This document shows, in pieces, positions 57,199 to 64,000 of a stretch of DNA of 64,000 nucleotides (position 1 is its first letter; the number at the start of each line of letters is the position of its first letter). The position numbers and the translations under genes are program-made. Below the pieces are notes generated by a model. It was not told where the DNA came from. It saw nothing but the letters and a program-made list of their open reading frames with translations, and made no database searches. Source of the DNA: Brevibacterium antiquum CNRZ 918 (GTDB taxonomy: Bacteria; Actinomycetota; Actinomycetes; Actinomycetales; Brevibacteriaceae); assembly GCF_900169145.1 (NCBI RefSeq), contig NZ_FXZD01000005.1:62001-126000 (forward strand), given 5' to 3'.

Positions 57199-57769
57199 AA
57201 AGGGGCTCGGTGAACAGGCCGATGGCGGAGGCGATCATGACGGCGGTGACACCGGCGGTCGAGTCATCACGGTTATCGGCCAGGTAGCTGAGCGTGTAGA
57301 CGGTGATGAGGTAGAAGACGCTGTTCTGCGCCAAGTGGAGTCCACTTGTCACGAGGAGGAGCCGCGGGAATTTGGTCAGGGCGTCGTGCAGGGGTGTTTT
57401 GGCGACGTTGCCGGAGTCCTTGAGTTCCTTGAACGCTGGAGCATCGGAGACGCCGAGGCGGATCCACAGTCCCAGTGCCACCAGCATCGCCGAGGTGAGG
57501 ACCCGCTTCTTCCCGTCCAGGAGCCGCCGAGGTGGGCCCTGGGTGATCGTCTCCGCTACGGAGGACTGTGGCATGGGGGTCTCCCTCATCGGCATGGTCA
57601 GGGTTCTCATCTGAGTCAGGTTCCTCATCAGAGTCGACGTTTCGTTGAGCAATCCAGGGACTCCGCCGTGACCCGTGCCGCAGCCCTGTCACTGTGGGAC
57701 TTTGATCGTCATATTGGAACACACGATGACCCGATGGCGTTCTAGGCGGATGTGCTTGTCCTCAAAATC

Positions 57770-57782
57770 TGTGATGATCACA
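57770..57782 (+). promoter_or_regulatory. Palindromic operator candidate upstream of flavin reductase
   Basis: TGTGATGATCACA is a perfect 6-1-6 palindrome, 82 bp upstream of the flavin reductase start and within the divergent promoter of the decayed transporter/monooxygenase unit. The spacing fits a GntR- or MarR-type dimer. Confidence 0.5.
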
Positions 57783-57863
57783 CAAGACCAGTGGGGTATT
57801 GTTGAGCAGTAAACTTCATCATTCACAGCGCCGCAACACTCACATTCCACCGGAGGCAAGTTC

Positions 57864-58391
57864 ATGACGACGATCACACGAGCCGCAGCTGTGTCACCGG
57901 ATGCTCTGCGCGAGACCTTTTCGCATTTCCCACAGGGTGTCGCACTCATCGGAGCGGAGGTCGCCGGAGCTCCCCTCGGGCTGGTCGCCTCGACGGTGAC
58001 TGCGGGTGTCTCACTCGACCCGCCGTTGATCAGCGTCGCGGTCCAGACCACCTCGAGCACGTGGCCACTCCTGCGGACTGCGCCCGCGCTGGGGATCTCC
58101 CTCCTCGGCACCCATCAGTCACTCCTGGCCAGGCAGTTGGCGTCGAAAGACCGCGCATCGCGTTTCGCTGGGATCGACCCCGAGATCACTGCCGATGGCG
58201 CGCTGACCATTCCGGGCAGTCCCGCCCGCCTGTGGACGCGCCTCTACAACGAGGTCGAAGCTGGCGATCACACTGTCGCACTGCTGGAGGTCCTCGACAC
58301 CAGCAGCGCTGATGTCGGCGCTGATGCCGGATCAGACAGCGACGCACTCGTGTTCCACCGCAGCGAATTCAAGGGCATGACGGTCTCATAG
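57864..58391 (+). CDS. Flavin reductase-like domain protein
   Basis: A 175-residue HpaC/NtaB-type reductase that uses NAD(P)H to supply reduced FMN to a monooxygenase. Conserved parts are LRETFSHFPQGVALIG, VTAGVSLDPPLISVAVQTTSSTWPLLR, LGISLLGTHQSLLARQLASK and a C-terminal LVFHRSEFKGM. Starts at ATG 57864 after CCGGAGGC. Intact although the matching monooxygenase is broken, so it may now serve another enzyme. Ends about 60 bp before the truncated radical-SAM gene. Confidence 0.9.
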   Translation: MTTITRAAAVSPDALRETFSHFPQGVALIGAEVAGAPLGLVASTVTAGVSLDPPLISVAVQTTSSTWPLLRTAPALGISLLGTHQSLLARQLASKDRASRFAGIDPEITADGALTIPGSPARLWTRLYNEVEAGDHTVALLEVLDTSSADVGADAGSDSDALVFHRSEFKGMTVS

Positions 58392-58430
58392 CGCGCATTC
58401 ACGACCGCCGCACATGCCATTGACTTCGAC

Positions 58431-58446
58431 TAGAACACGTGTTCGA
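58431..58446 (+). promoter_or_regulatory. LexA (SOS) box candidate
   Basis: TAGAACACGTGTTCGA contains GAAC-ACGT-GTTC, a perfect match to the actinobacterial LexA core (GAAC-N4-GTTC). It overlaps the expected promoter, 8 bp before the ATG at 58455. Confidence 0.7.
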
Positions 58447-58454
58447 ATGTAGTC

Positions 58455-58895
58455 ATGAGGTGGAATCAGCAGAGCGCGCTTGACCCGACTTCCGGAGCAG
58501 ACGCCGGATCAGACGCCGACACTGAGGCCGGCACTGAGGCCGCCGGCGCCGATGCCCCGCCTGCCGAACTCTTCGGCCTCAAGGGCCTGGTGCGCAGTGT
58601 TCGAACACCGGAGTTCGCCGGCGTCACCTTCCACGAAGTGTTGGCCAAGTCAGCCCTGAACAAGGTGCCAGCCGCCAGCTCGATGCCTTTCACCTGGACG
58701 ATCAACCCCTACCGCGGGTGTTCTCACGCCTGCGTATACTGCTTCACCCGCAGCACCCATCGCTACCTCGACCTCGACTCCGTCTGCCAAGGGAATGCGC
58801 GTGTGTTCGATGACGTCAACCCCGCGTGGGTTCGTGCGGTAGCGGTCGGCGGGTTCGTTGCCGGCAGAGGATGCCTCTGCTGTATCGGCCGGTAG
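58455..58895 (+). pseudogene. Radical-SAM protein (Rv2578c-like), 3'-truncated
   Basis: The first 109 residues match Rv2578c-type radical-SAM proteins: LVRSVRTPEFAGVTFHEVLAKSALNKVP, then the cluster motif CX3CX2C with Cys89, Cys93, Cys96 in YRGCSHACVYCFTRSTHRYLDLDS. About 200 residues of the SAM barrel are missing; the remaining 37 codons to the stop are unrelated. The break is at about 58780. An Asp/Ala/Gly-rich insert (residues 13-36) contains a 12-bp duplication. It cannot be functional without the barrel. Confidence 0.85.
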
Positions 58896-58934
58896 TTCTG
58901 TACGTGTGTGCTGATGTGAAGAAGTTGTTGCCAT
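58779..58934 (-). pseudogene. 5' fragment of a CocE/NonD-type hydrolase
   Basis: Minus-strand codons 1-52 read MATTSSHQHTRTELPADTAE, then NPRGVDVIEHTRIPLADG, which resembles the opening of CocE/NonD alpha/beta-hydrolases, and homology stops at 58779, exactly where the radical-SAM similarity ends from the other side. The alpha/beta-hydrolase core is absent. Assignment rests on a short stretch. Confidence 0.55.
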
Positions 58935-59077
58935 AGTGCTCGAGGCTAACAGTGTTACTGCATGGCAGTTCAGTTGTTTCGCTCAGTGATATTGATTCCT
59001 TCCGGTGACACCTGCTACCTGTCACCTGGCCCCACCTGCACTCGAGGACTATCCTCAGGTGCAGGAGGTGCACACCG

Positions 59078-59905
59078 ATGACAGCACTGACGAACGTGAC
59101 GATCTGCCGGACGTGCGGTGTCGAGACGAGCACGCCTCCACCGGAGGTGTGTCCGATCTGCTCGGATGAGCGCCAGTGGCTGCCAGCCTCGGGTCAGGAC
59201 TGGACGACGCGTGAAGAACTCGAATCCGAACACCACGGCGTCTCGATCGTCGAGCGCGAACCAGGCCTCTTTGCTCTGCGCGTGGAGCCGAAGCTGGGAA
59301 TCGGGCAAACGTGCTATCTGGCGCAGACTGAGCATGGCAATCTGCTCTTCGATGTGCCGCCTTACATCGACGAGGACGTCATCGCCGCAGTGTCAGACCT
59401 CGGCGGTGTTCAGGCGATCGCTGCCAGTCATCCTCACATGTTCGGTCTGCAGCTCGAGTGGAGCGCGGCTTTCGAGAATGCCCCGATCTTCGTCTGCCGT
59501 GCAGATGCGCACTGGGTTCAGCGGGAGGGCCCGAATATCTGGCGCTACTACCACGTTGCCGAGCCCGTCCCCGGAGTCCGTTTGGTCCGCACGGGCGGTC
59601 ATTTCCCCGGCAGCGCTGTGGCTCTGTGGACCGGTCAAGACGGCCTAGGCGTCATGCTCAGCGGAGACTCCATCGCACCAGTGGCTCGATCAGGCTGGGT
59701 GACGTTCATGCGCAGCTTTCCCAACTATCTGCCACTCTCAGCCGGAGTTGTCCGACGCATCGCAGCCTCGGTGGCTGACCTCGACTTCGATCGGATGTAC
59801 GGCAACTTCGGTCAGACGATCTCGGCCGAAGCCAAAGAGGCGGTGACGACCTCGGCCGAACGTTACGCTGAATGGGTCACAGGCGTTCACGACGACCTCA
59901 CCTGA
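59078..59905 (+). CDS. MBL-fold hydrolase with zinc-ribbon N-terminus
   Basis: A 275-residue protein. Residues 10-35 have the rubredoxin-like ICRTCGVETSTPPPEVCPICSDERQW with two CxxC pairs for a metal. The rest is a beta-lactamase-fold: QTCYLAQTEHGNLLFDVPPYIDED, ASHPHMFGLQLEW (HxH in place of full HxHxDH), GGHFPGSAVALW, and VMLSGDSI. With the second Asp-His of the motif changed, catalysis may be altered. ATG 59078 follows AGGAGG. It is a single gene; no substrate is known. Confidence 0.85.
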   Translation: MTALTNVTICRTCGVETSTPPPEVCPICSDERQWLPASGQDWTTREELESEHHGVSIVEREPGLFALRVEPKLGIGQTCYLAQTEHGNLLFDVPPYIDEDVIAAVSDLGGVQAIAASHPHMFGLQLEWSAAFENAPIFVCRADAHWVQREGPNIWRYYHVAEPVPGVRLVRTGGHFPGSAVALWTGQDGLGVMLSGDSIAPVARSGWVTFMRSFPNYLPLSAGVVRRIAASVADLDFDRMYGNFGQTISAEAKEAVTTSAERYAEWVTGVHDDLT

Positions 59906-60017
59906 GAGGACAGCCCGACTCCTTGTCCGGGGCCTTGTCCGGCCACGGAATCCGGGAACGAAACCCAGGCACGAGGTCCTAGTACACAGTCCTGGTGCAC
60001 ATTCAAGGCACGAAAAA

Positions 60018-60049
60018 CCGGCCAGGTCCGAGTTGACGGACCTGGCCGG
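60018..60049 (-). terminator. Terminator of the desaturase gene
   Basis: A perfect 13-bp stem (CCGGCCAGGTCCG with its complement) over AGTTGA, 24 bp past the desaturase stop. The minus strand continues GGTTTTTCGTG, a T5 run. Confidence 0.9.
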
Positions 60050-60072
60050 AAAATCCAGCGATACTGCGAAAA

Positions 60073-61224
60073 TCAGCGTGAGCGGAACTGCGCGGTGACC
60101 GGGCAGTCGAAGGGATCAGCCTGGCCCAGTCCGGCCCGGTTGAGGTAACGGACGATGATGCCGAATGATTCGAAGAGCGTTGTCTCCGTGTATTTGATGT
60201 CTTTCTGAGCACAGTATTCGCGGACCATCGGCTGGACCTTGTGCAGGTTGACGCTGGGCATGCTGGGGAACAGGTGGTGTTCGATCTGGTAGTTCAGTCC
60301 GCCCATGAGGAAGCCCATCGGGCGACCGCCCGAGATGTTGCGTGACATCAGTGTCTGGCGGCGCAGGAAGTCGATCTTGACGTCCTTGGGAACGATCGGC
60401 TGTCCCTTGTGGTTGGGAGCGAACGAACCGCCCATATGCAGTCCGAAGACCATGACCTGGACGATCGTGAAGACGATGCCGATGAGTGGGCCGGCGGCCC
60501 AGATGGCGATGAGGGGGAATCCGATGATGCGGATGGCGATGAGGATGCCTTCGATCCAGCGGCGCTTGATCGAGGACTGTCCCTTGATGATCGCCTGCAC
60601 AGAGTTCACGTGCAGCTGCAGGCCCGCCAGAGTCAGCAGGGGGAAGAAGAACCAGCCCTGGTGTGCGGCCAACCACTTCCGCAATCCGGTGAGTTCGTGA
60701 GCATCTTCGGGGTCGAAGATCAGGGCGCCCGGTGCGATGTCACCGTCGACGCCGGCTTTGTTCGGGTTGGCGTGGTGGAGAGCGTTGTGCTTCTTCAGCC
60801 ACCAGCCGTAGCTGAGACCGATGAACAGGTTGCCGACGATGGTGGAAACCCACTCGCCGACCTTACCGTTGGTGAAGATCTGACGGTGCGCCGCGTCGTG
60901 GGCGACATATGCCGTCTGGGTGAAGAGGATTCCGAAGACGACTGCTGTGGCCATCTGCCACCAGCTTTCGCCGATGAGGAAGAGCATTGCGAAGGCAACG
61001 ACGTAGGAGAGTCCGAGGAGGACGAAGCGCAGAGTGTTCCAACCCGGGCGTCGAGCGAGCAGACCGGCCTCTTTGACCTGCGCCATCAGCGCGCTGAAGT
61101 CGCTGGTGAACTCCTGCTTATCGGTACCGCGATTAGCTCGCCTCTGTTCGAGCACCTCAGCCCTTGATTCCTGCCCAAGGGTGGGTGTCGACAGCGGCCT
61201 ATTCACGACATCTACTGGTTCCAT
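60073..61224 (-). CDS. Membrane fatty acid desaturase (acyl-lipid/acyl-CoA type)
   Basis: A di-iron desaturase of 383 residues. Three His boxes are HDAAH at 109-113, HNALHH at 146-151 and NYQIEHHLFP near 312, with hydrophobic segments before, between and after them. It introduces a double bond into a fatty-acyl chain, raising membrane fluidity; which carbon is not readable. ATG at 61224 is chosen by homology (MEPVDVVNRPLSTP). It is downstream of the response regulator and histidine kinase on the same strand, so a DesK/DesR-like control is likely. Confidence 0.93.
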   Translation of the reverse strand: MEPVDVVNRPLSTPTLGQESRAEVLEQRRANRGTDKQEFTSDFSALMAQVKEAGLLARRPGWNTLRFVLLGLSYVVAFAMLFLIGESWWQMATAVVFGILFTQTAYVAHDAAHRQIFTNGKVGEWVSTIVGNLFIGLSYGWWLKKHNALHHANPNKAGVDGDIAPGALIFDPEDAHELTGLRKWLAAHQGWFFFPLLTLAGLQLHVNSVQAIIKGQSSIKRRWIEGILIAIRIIGFPLIAIWAAGPLIGIVFTIVQVMVFGLHMGGSFAPNHKGQPIVPKDVKIDFLRRQTLMSRNISGGRPMGFLMGGLNYQIEHHLFPSMPSVNLHKVQPMVREYCAQKDIKYTETTLFESFGIIVRYLNRAGLGQADPFDCPVTAQFRSR

Positions 61225-61280
61225 ATACTCACAGTACGAGGCGGGCCATAGATCTGGCGTCACCCCAGAGCACCGTATTT

Positions 61281-61304
61281 CACCCCCTACTCGGGTAGGG
61301 GGTG
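61281..61304 (-). promoter_or_regulatory. 24-bp palindrome between regulator and desaturase
   Basis: CACCCCCTAC (61281-61290) and GTAGGGGGTG (61295-61304) are perfect inverted arms over TCGG, about 57-80 bp upstream of the desaturase ATG. No T-run follows, so it is more likely a binding site of the response regulator than a terminator of the upstream pair. Confidence 0.6.
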
Positions 61305-61309
61305 GCCGA

Positions 61310-62038
61310 TCAGACCTGTGCGCCGGGCACTACGAGCCCGGACTCGTAGGCGGCGATGACTGCTTGAGCACGGTCTCGGGCGTCGAGTTTGTAGAGGATC
61401 CTCGAGACATGAGTCTTGACCGTCTGCATGGCGATGAACAGTGAGGCCGCGATCTCTGAGTTCGTCTCTCCGCGTGCCACCAGCACCAGGATCTCGCGTT
61501 CGCGGTCGGTGAGGTCGGGCAGGGCGGCAGCATTCGATTGCTGCGGTCCTGCGGCGAAGTGCTCGATGACGCGACGGGTGACGCTCGGGGCCAGCAGGCC
61601 ATCACCAGAGGCCACCACCCGCACCGCCTCGGCGAGTTCACTGGGTGGGGCATCTTTGAGGAGGAAGCCACTGGCACCGGCACGGATCGCATCGAAGACA
61701 TAGTCGTCGATGTCGAAGGTCGTGAGCATAATGATGCGCGGAACGTCATCGCCGATGGCGCTCGTATCCTTGGCACTCAACGTCGACTTCGGCGTTTGCG
61801 GGTTCGTGGTCTGCCGAGCCCAGGCCGAGAGGATCTCACGGGTGGCTTCGATGCCGTCGAGTCCCGGCATGCGCACATCCATGAGTACGATGTCGGGTTT
61901 CAGCTCGGCAACGAGGCTGACGCATTCGACGCCGTCCTGTGCCTGGCCCACCACCTCGATGTCGGGGTGCGCGTCCAGCAGCGCCGCGAAGCCGGCTCGA
62001 ACCATTGCATGATCATCAGCAATCACAATGCGAATCAC
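61310..62038 (-). CDS. NarL/LuxR-type response regulator
   Basis: A 242-residue regulator. The receiver has Asp8/Asp9, phosphoacceptor Asp54 in LMDVRMPGLDG, and conserved Thr and Lys (MLTTFDIDDYVF, FLLKDAPPSEL). It has a 25-residue insert (ARQTTNPQTPKSTLSAKDT) in the middle of the receiver. The LuxR DNA-binding domain is LTDREREILVLVARGETNSEIAASLFIAMQTVKTHVSRIL. The start overlaps the kinase stop as ATGA, so both are co-translated. It is the probable activator or repressor of the desaturase gene. Confidence 0.95.
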   Translation of the reverse strand: MIRIVIADDHAMVRAGFAALLDAHPDIEVVGQAQDGVECVSLVAELKPDIVLMDVRMPGLDGIEATREILSAWARQTTNPQTPKSTLSAKDTSAIGDDVPRIIMLTTFDIDDYVFDAIRAGASGFLLKDAPPSELAEAVRVVASGDGLLAPSVTRRVIEHFAAGPQQSNAAALPDLTDREREILVLVARGETNSEIAASLFIAMQTVKTHVSRILYKLDARDRAQAVIAAYESGLVVPGAQV

Positions 62039-63456
62039 GCGTTGCTCCTCTCGTCACCCTGCGATTGATCTGCCGTGTCATCTGCATCTGCGCCTGTGTC
62101 GTTTTTGGCTGTGCCGCCTGAGCTTGTGCCGGTGAGAACCTCGCGACCGCTGGTCTTGTCTGAGTCAGTCTTGTGTGAGTCAGTCTTGTGAGATTTGCTC
62201 GTGTCCGAATCACCCTTGTGCGCATCGGCCACGGCCAGCGGCAGCACGGCCTCAACTTCGAAACCGCCGCTGCTGCTCCAGCCGGTCCGGAGTTCCCCTC
62301 CGACCGAGGCGGCACGTTCCCGCATCCCAATGAGGCCCTGATGACGGTGAGCCTCGTTCTTCGCCGCTTCCGTCGGGCCTTTTCCAGCAGTGTTGACGAC
62401 GTTGATCCACAGGGCAGTGCCGCCGCTGTCGACCTTGATGTGGATCTGTGATTCGGCGGCGTGACGGATGGCATTGCTCAGCGCCTCCTGGACGATGCGA
62501 TATCCGGCCAGCCCTGTGCTGTCGCGCAGGCTGTGATCGAGCGGTTCCCCGCTGCGTTCCATGGTGACGTTGACTCCGGCCTGCTGTGCCTTCTTCACCA
62601 GGCCCTCGACTTCGGAGAACTTCGGCTGGGGCGCGAGCTCCTGGCCCGAATCGTCATTGCGCAGCACGCCCAGCAGCCCTCGCATCTCGGTGAGGGCATG
62701 ACGTGCGGAGACAGAGATGTCTTCGAACTCCTTCTCCACGTCCGAATCGATGTTGGGATGGCGGAACGGTGCGCTCGAGGCCTGGATATTGATGATCGAC
62801 ATGCTGTGGGCGACGATGTCGTGCAGTTCACGGGCAATCCGCGTCTTCTCCTCGACGACGACGCGCTTCGAATGTTCCTCGGCAGTGTTCTCCTGTTCTT
62901 GCAGCAGCTGCGATCGGATCAGATGCCACTGCTGGACAATGACTGCAGCCACATAGAAGCCACCGGCGATACAGGAGAAGACGACGATGTTGACGATCGC
63001 GGAATCCGACCTGCTTTCGGAGTACTGAATGTGCCCGAAGACGGCCGCGGCCGCAGAGATCGCGATGCTCGCCAACAGCGCGGCCAAAGCCACACCCCAG
63101 TGGGCACGAAGTCCGACGATGAGGATGATGAGGGTCTGAGTGATCATCATCGGCACCATCCACGGCCAAGGAGCACCCGAAAGATACGGGCCGAGCAGCG
63201 GCAGGACACCGCAGGCAATGACAGAGACGATCGCGCCGAAGAGTGGACGCAGCATCGACAGCGGCATCGACCCCGCGTGGATCACGGTGACGATGAATGC
63301 CAGGGCAACGGGAACTTCATGGACTCCCACCGCGATCGAGGATTCGACGGCGAGCATTACGATGGCAGTGAAGATCACCGCCACCCAGGCCAGGGCCTCA
63401 GGATTGAATCTGCGGTCTGGTGGCAGAAATCTGTCGAACAGCTTGCTGAACAGCAC
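62035..63456 (-). CDS. Sensor histidine kinase (HisKA_3 type)
   Basis: A 473-residue membrane kinase. About five or six hydrophobic segments cover residues 25-180, followed by a coiled coil (QLLQEQENTAEEHSKRVVVEEKT), the phosphorylated His212 in ARELHDIVAHSMSIINIQA, and an ATPase domain with N-box NAIRHAAESQIHI and a G-region GLIGMRERAASVGGEL. This layout fits DesK-like fluidity or stress sensors. The last 70 residues are hydrophilic and Asp/Ser-rich, with two exact 15-bp copies (62161-62175, 62176-62190) coding a five-residue repeat. Confidence 0.93.
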   Translation of the reverse strand: MLFSKLFDRFLPPDRRFNPEALAWVAVIFTAIVMLAVESSIAVGVHEVPVALAFIVTVIHAGSMPLSMLRPLFGAIVSVIACGVLPLLGPYLSGAPWPWMVPMMITQTLIILIVGLRAHWGVALAALLASIAISAAAAVFGHIQYSESRSDSAIVNIVVFSCIAGGFYVAAVIVQQWHLIRSQLLQEQENTAEEHSKRVVVEEKTRIARELHDIVAHSMSIINIQASSAPFRHPNIDSDVEKEFEDISVSARHALTEMRGLLGVLRNDDSGQELAPQPKFSEVEGLVKKAQQAGVNVTMERSGEPLDHSLRDSTGLAGYRIVQEALSNAIRHAAESQIHIKVDSGGTALWINVVNTAGKGPTEAAKNEAHRHQGLIGMRERAASVGGELRTGWSSSGGFEVEAVLPLAVADAHKGDSDTSKSHKTDSHKTDSDKTSGREVLTGTSSGGTAKNDTGADADDTADQSQGDERSNA

Positions 63457-63601
63457 GAATTCCGGTTCTCCTTCTGCGGCCTTGAGCCGACCTGAAAGAT
63501 CGAATCACTTGGCACACTTCGTCAGTGTGACATTAGCAAACACGGCTATGCGTCCGGTGAGAGTTCCGAGGCGGCACCGCTGCGAATCGGAAAATGGGAA
63601 A

Positions 63602-63641
63602 GCAGAAGCCAGAGACCGCCGAGGTGGTCTCTGGCTTCTGC
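63602..63641 (-). terminator. Terminator after the DUF4352 gene
   Basis: A 16-bp perfect stem (63602-63617 with 63626-63641, 8-base loop), about 50 bp past the gene's stop, with TTTCCCATTTT after it on the minus strand. Confidence 0.85.
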
Positions 63642-63648
63642 CAGCTGT

Positions 63649-63688
63649 TCAGGCTGATCCGATCGAGTTCAGGCTGATCCGGTCAAGT
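63649..63688. repeat. Two-copy 20-bp repeat
   Basis: TTCAGGCTGATCCG starts at 63649 and 63669, just after the DUF4352 stop. Another short tandem at a gene end. Confidence 0.75.
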
Positions 63689-63691
63689 CGC

Positions 63692-64000
63692 TCAGCCGAG
63701 TGAGATCTCGATCGGGTCGGAGAAGAGTCCGCCTTCGAATGTGAGTTTGTCCGGTGAGACATCGGCGGGTACGTCGAAGACGAGCACTCCCTTGGCTGTG
63801 TTGCCCGGGTTGATCTCTTCGGCGAAGAGGATGGAATCCTCGGCCGCATAGAGTCCGGCTTCCGAATCCGCGGAATAGGTGTTCCCGGATTCGTCGCCGA
63901 GCTTGATGTTGTCTTCCCAGAAGAAGTCCGGTGCTGAAGCCGTGTTCTTCACGGACAGGTCGACGACGACGAACTGTCCCTGAGCTTCTGCTCCCATGAA
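63692..64000 (-). CDS. DUF4352 domain protein, 5' end cut by window edge
   Basis: The visible 102 codons run from the window edge (frame still open past the ATG at 63997) to the stop at 63692. GQFVVVDLSVKNTASAPDFF and GLYAAEDSILFAEEINPGNTAKGVLVFDVPADVSPDKL match the immunoglobulin-like DUF4352 domain of exported lipoproteins; the signal peptide would be upstream. Ends with the strong terminator at 63602. Probably an envelope protein of unknown role. Confidence 0.85.
   Translation of the reverse strand, partial: FMGAEAQGQFVVVDLSVKNTASAPDFFWEDNIKLGDESGNTYSADSEAGLYAAEDSILFAEEINPGNTAKGVLVFDVPADVSPDKLTFEGGLFSDPIEISLG

Larger units (their letters stand above)
56839..57652 (-). pseudogene. MHS-family MFS transporter remnant, multiple frameshifts
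   Basis: Two pieces of a metabolite:H+ symporter remain. LTSAMLVALGLWIRLGV to ASAIGLFTEPL (about 57500-57200) is the middle, and SDKVARKRVRIGGIIG to GAAIMPTVAALL (about 57170-56980) is the next part, including YGPQAAWFAEQFPIEIRYSG. Between them a 15-C tract throws the frame out, and after them a 17-bp tandem repeat does so again. The N-terminal six helices and the C-terminus are missing. The fragment before about 57510 has no homology. Confidence 0.85.

Overview
The window is high-GC actinobacterial chromosome. WhiB, LGFP repeats, an acyl-CoA carboxylase epsilon subunit, a Pat-type GNAT/acyl-CoA synthetase fusion and a CofE/FbiB-type enzyme all point there. From recalled family distribution I would place it among the Micrococcales, most likely near Brevibacterium, but a 16S or whole-genome comparison is needed to name it. 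Gene density is high. No rRNA, tRNA, CRISPR array or intact insertion sequence was found.

Positions 1-43500 are mostly conserved core genome. They hold DUF58 / SpoIIM-like / RDD membrane genes, sahH, and the block manB - DUF3499 - Rv3259-like gene - DUF5719 - large GT2 - whiB. Next come a CofE-like ligase, a TIGR03089 gene, CoA-transferase A/B, manA, a large secreted peptidoglycan hydrolase and an LCP ligase. They are followed by purK-purE-acyl-CoA dehydrogenase, a coupled DUF5998 / phosphodiesterase / methyltransferase operon, the Pat-like acetyltransferase, a TetR gene, topoisomerase IV subunit A, and adenylate cyclase - birA diverging from accD - accE. Much of this order matches, from memory, the Mycobacterium tuberculosis Rv3248c-Rv3281 neighbourhood. 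The shared theme is mannose activation, cell-wall building and remodelling, and lipid-precursor (acyl-CoA carboxylase plus biotin) supply.

Positions 40800-60000 are accessory and transport-rich: a DHA2 exporter with its TetR regulator, a nitrilase-family hydrolase, several MFS permeases, a DUF885 peptidase-like protein, and a GntR / racemase / NCS1 set that suggests hydantoin- or allantoin-type compounds. A DUF559-type (Vsr-like nuclease fold) gene lies between two related palindromic elements. A decayed flavin-monooxygenase locus follows (LLM gene with an in-frame stop, broken MHS transporter with a 15-C tract, intact flavin reductase). Just after it is a deletion scar where an SOS-boxed radical-SAM gene and a convergent hydrolase gene have both lost their 3' parts. 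Positions 60000-64000 carry a desaturase with a DesK/DesR-like two-component system and the start-truncated end of a DUF4352 gene.

A window-wide oddity is the number of short tandem repeats with periods near 15-20 bp, several of them starting exactly at the stop codon of a gene (sahH, the cyclase, one MFS gene). Others lie in convergent or divergent spacers or inside broken genes. Strong hairpins end many transcription units.
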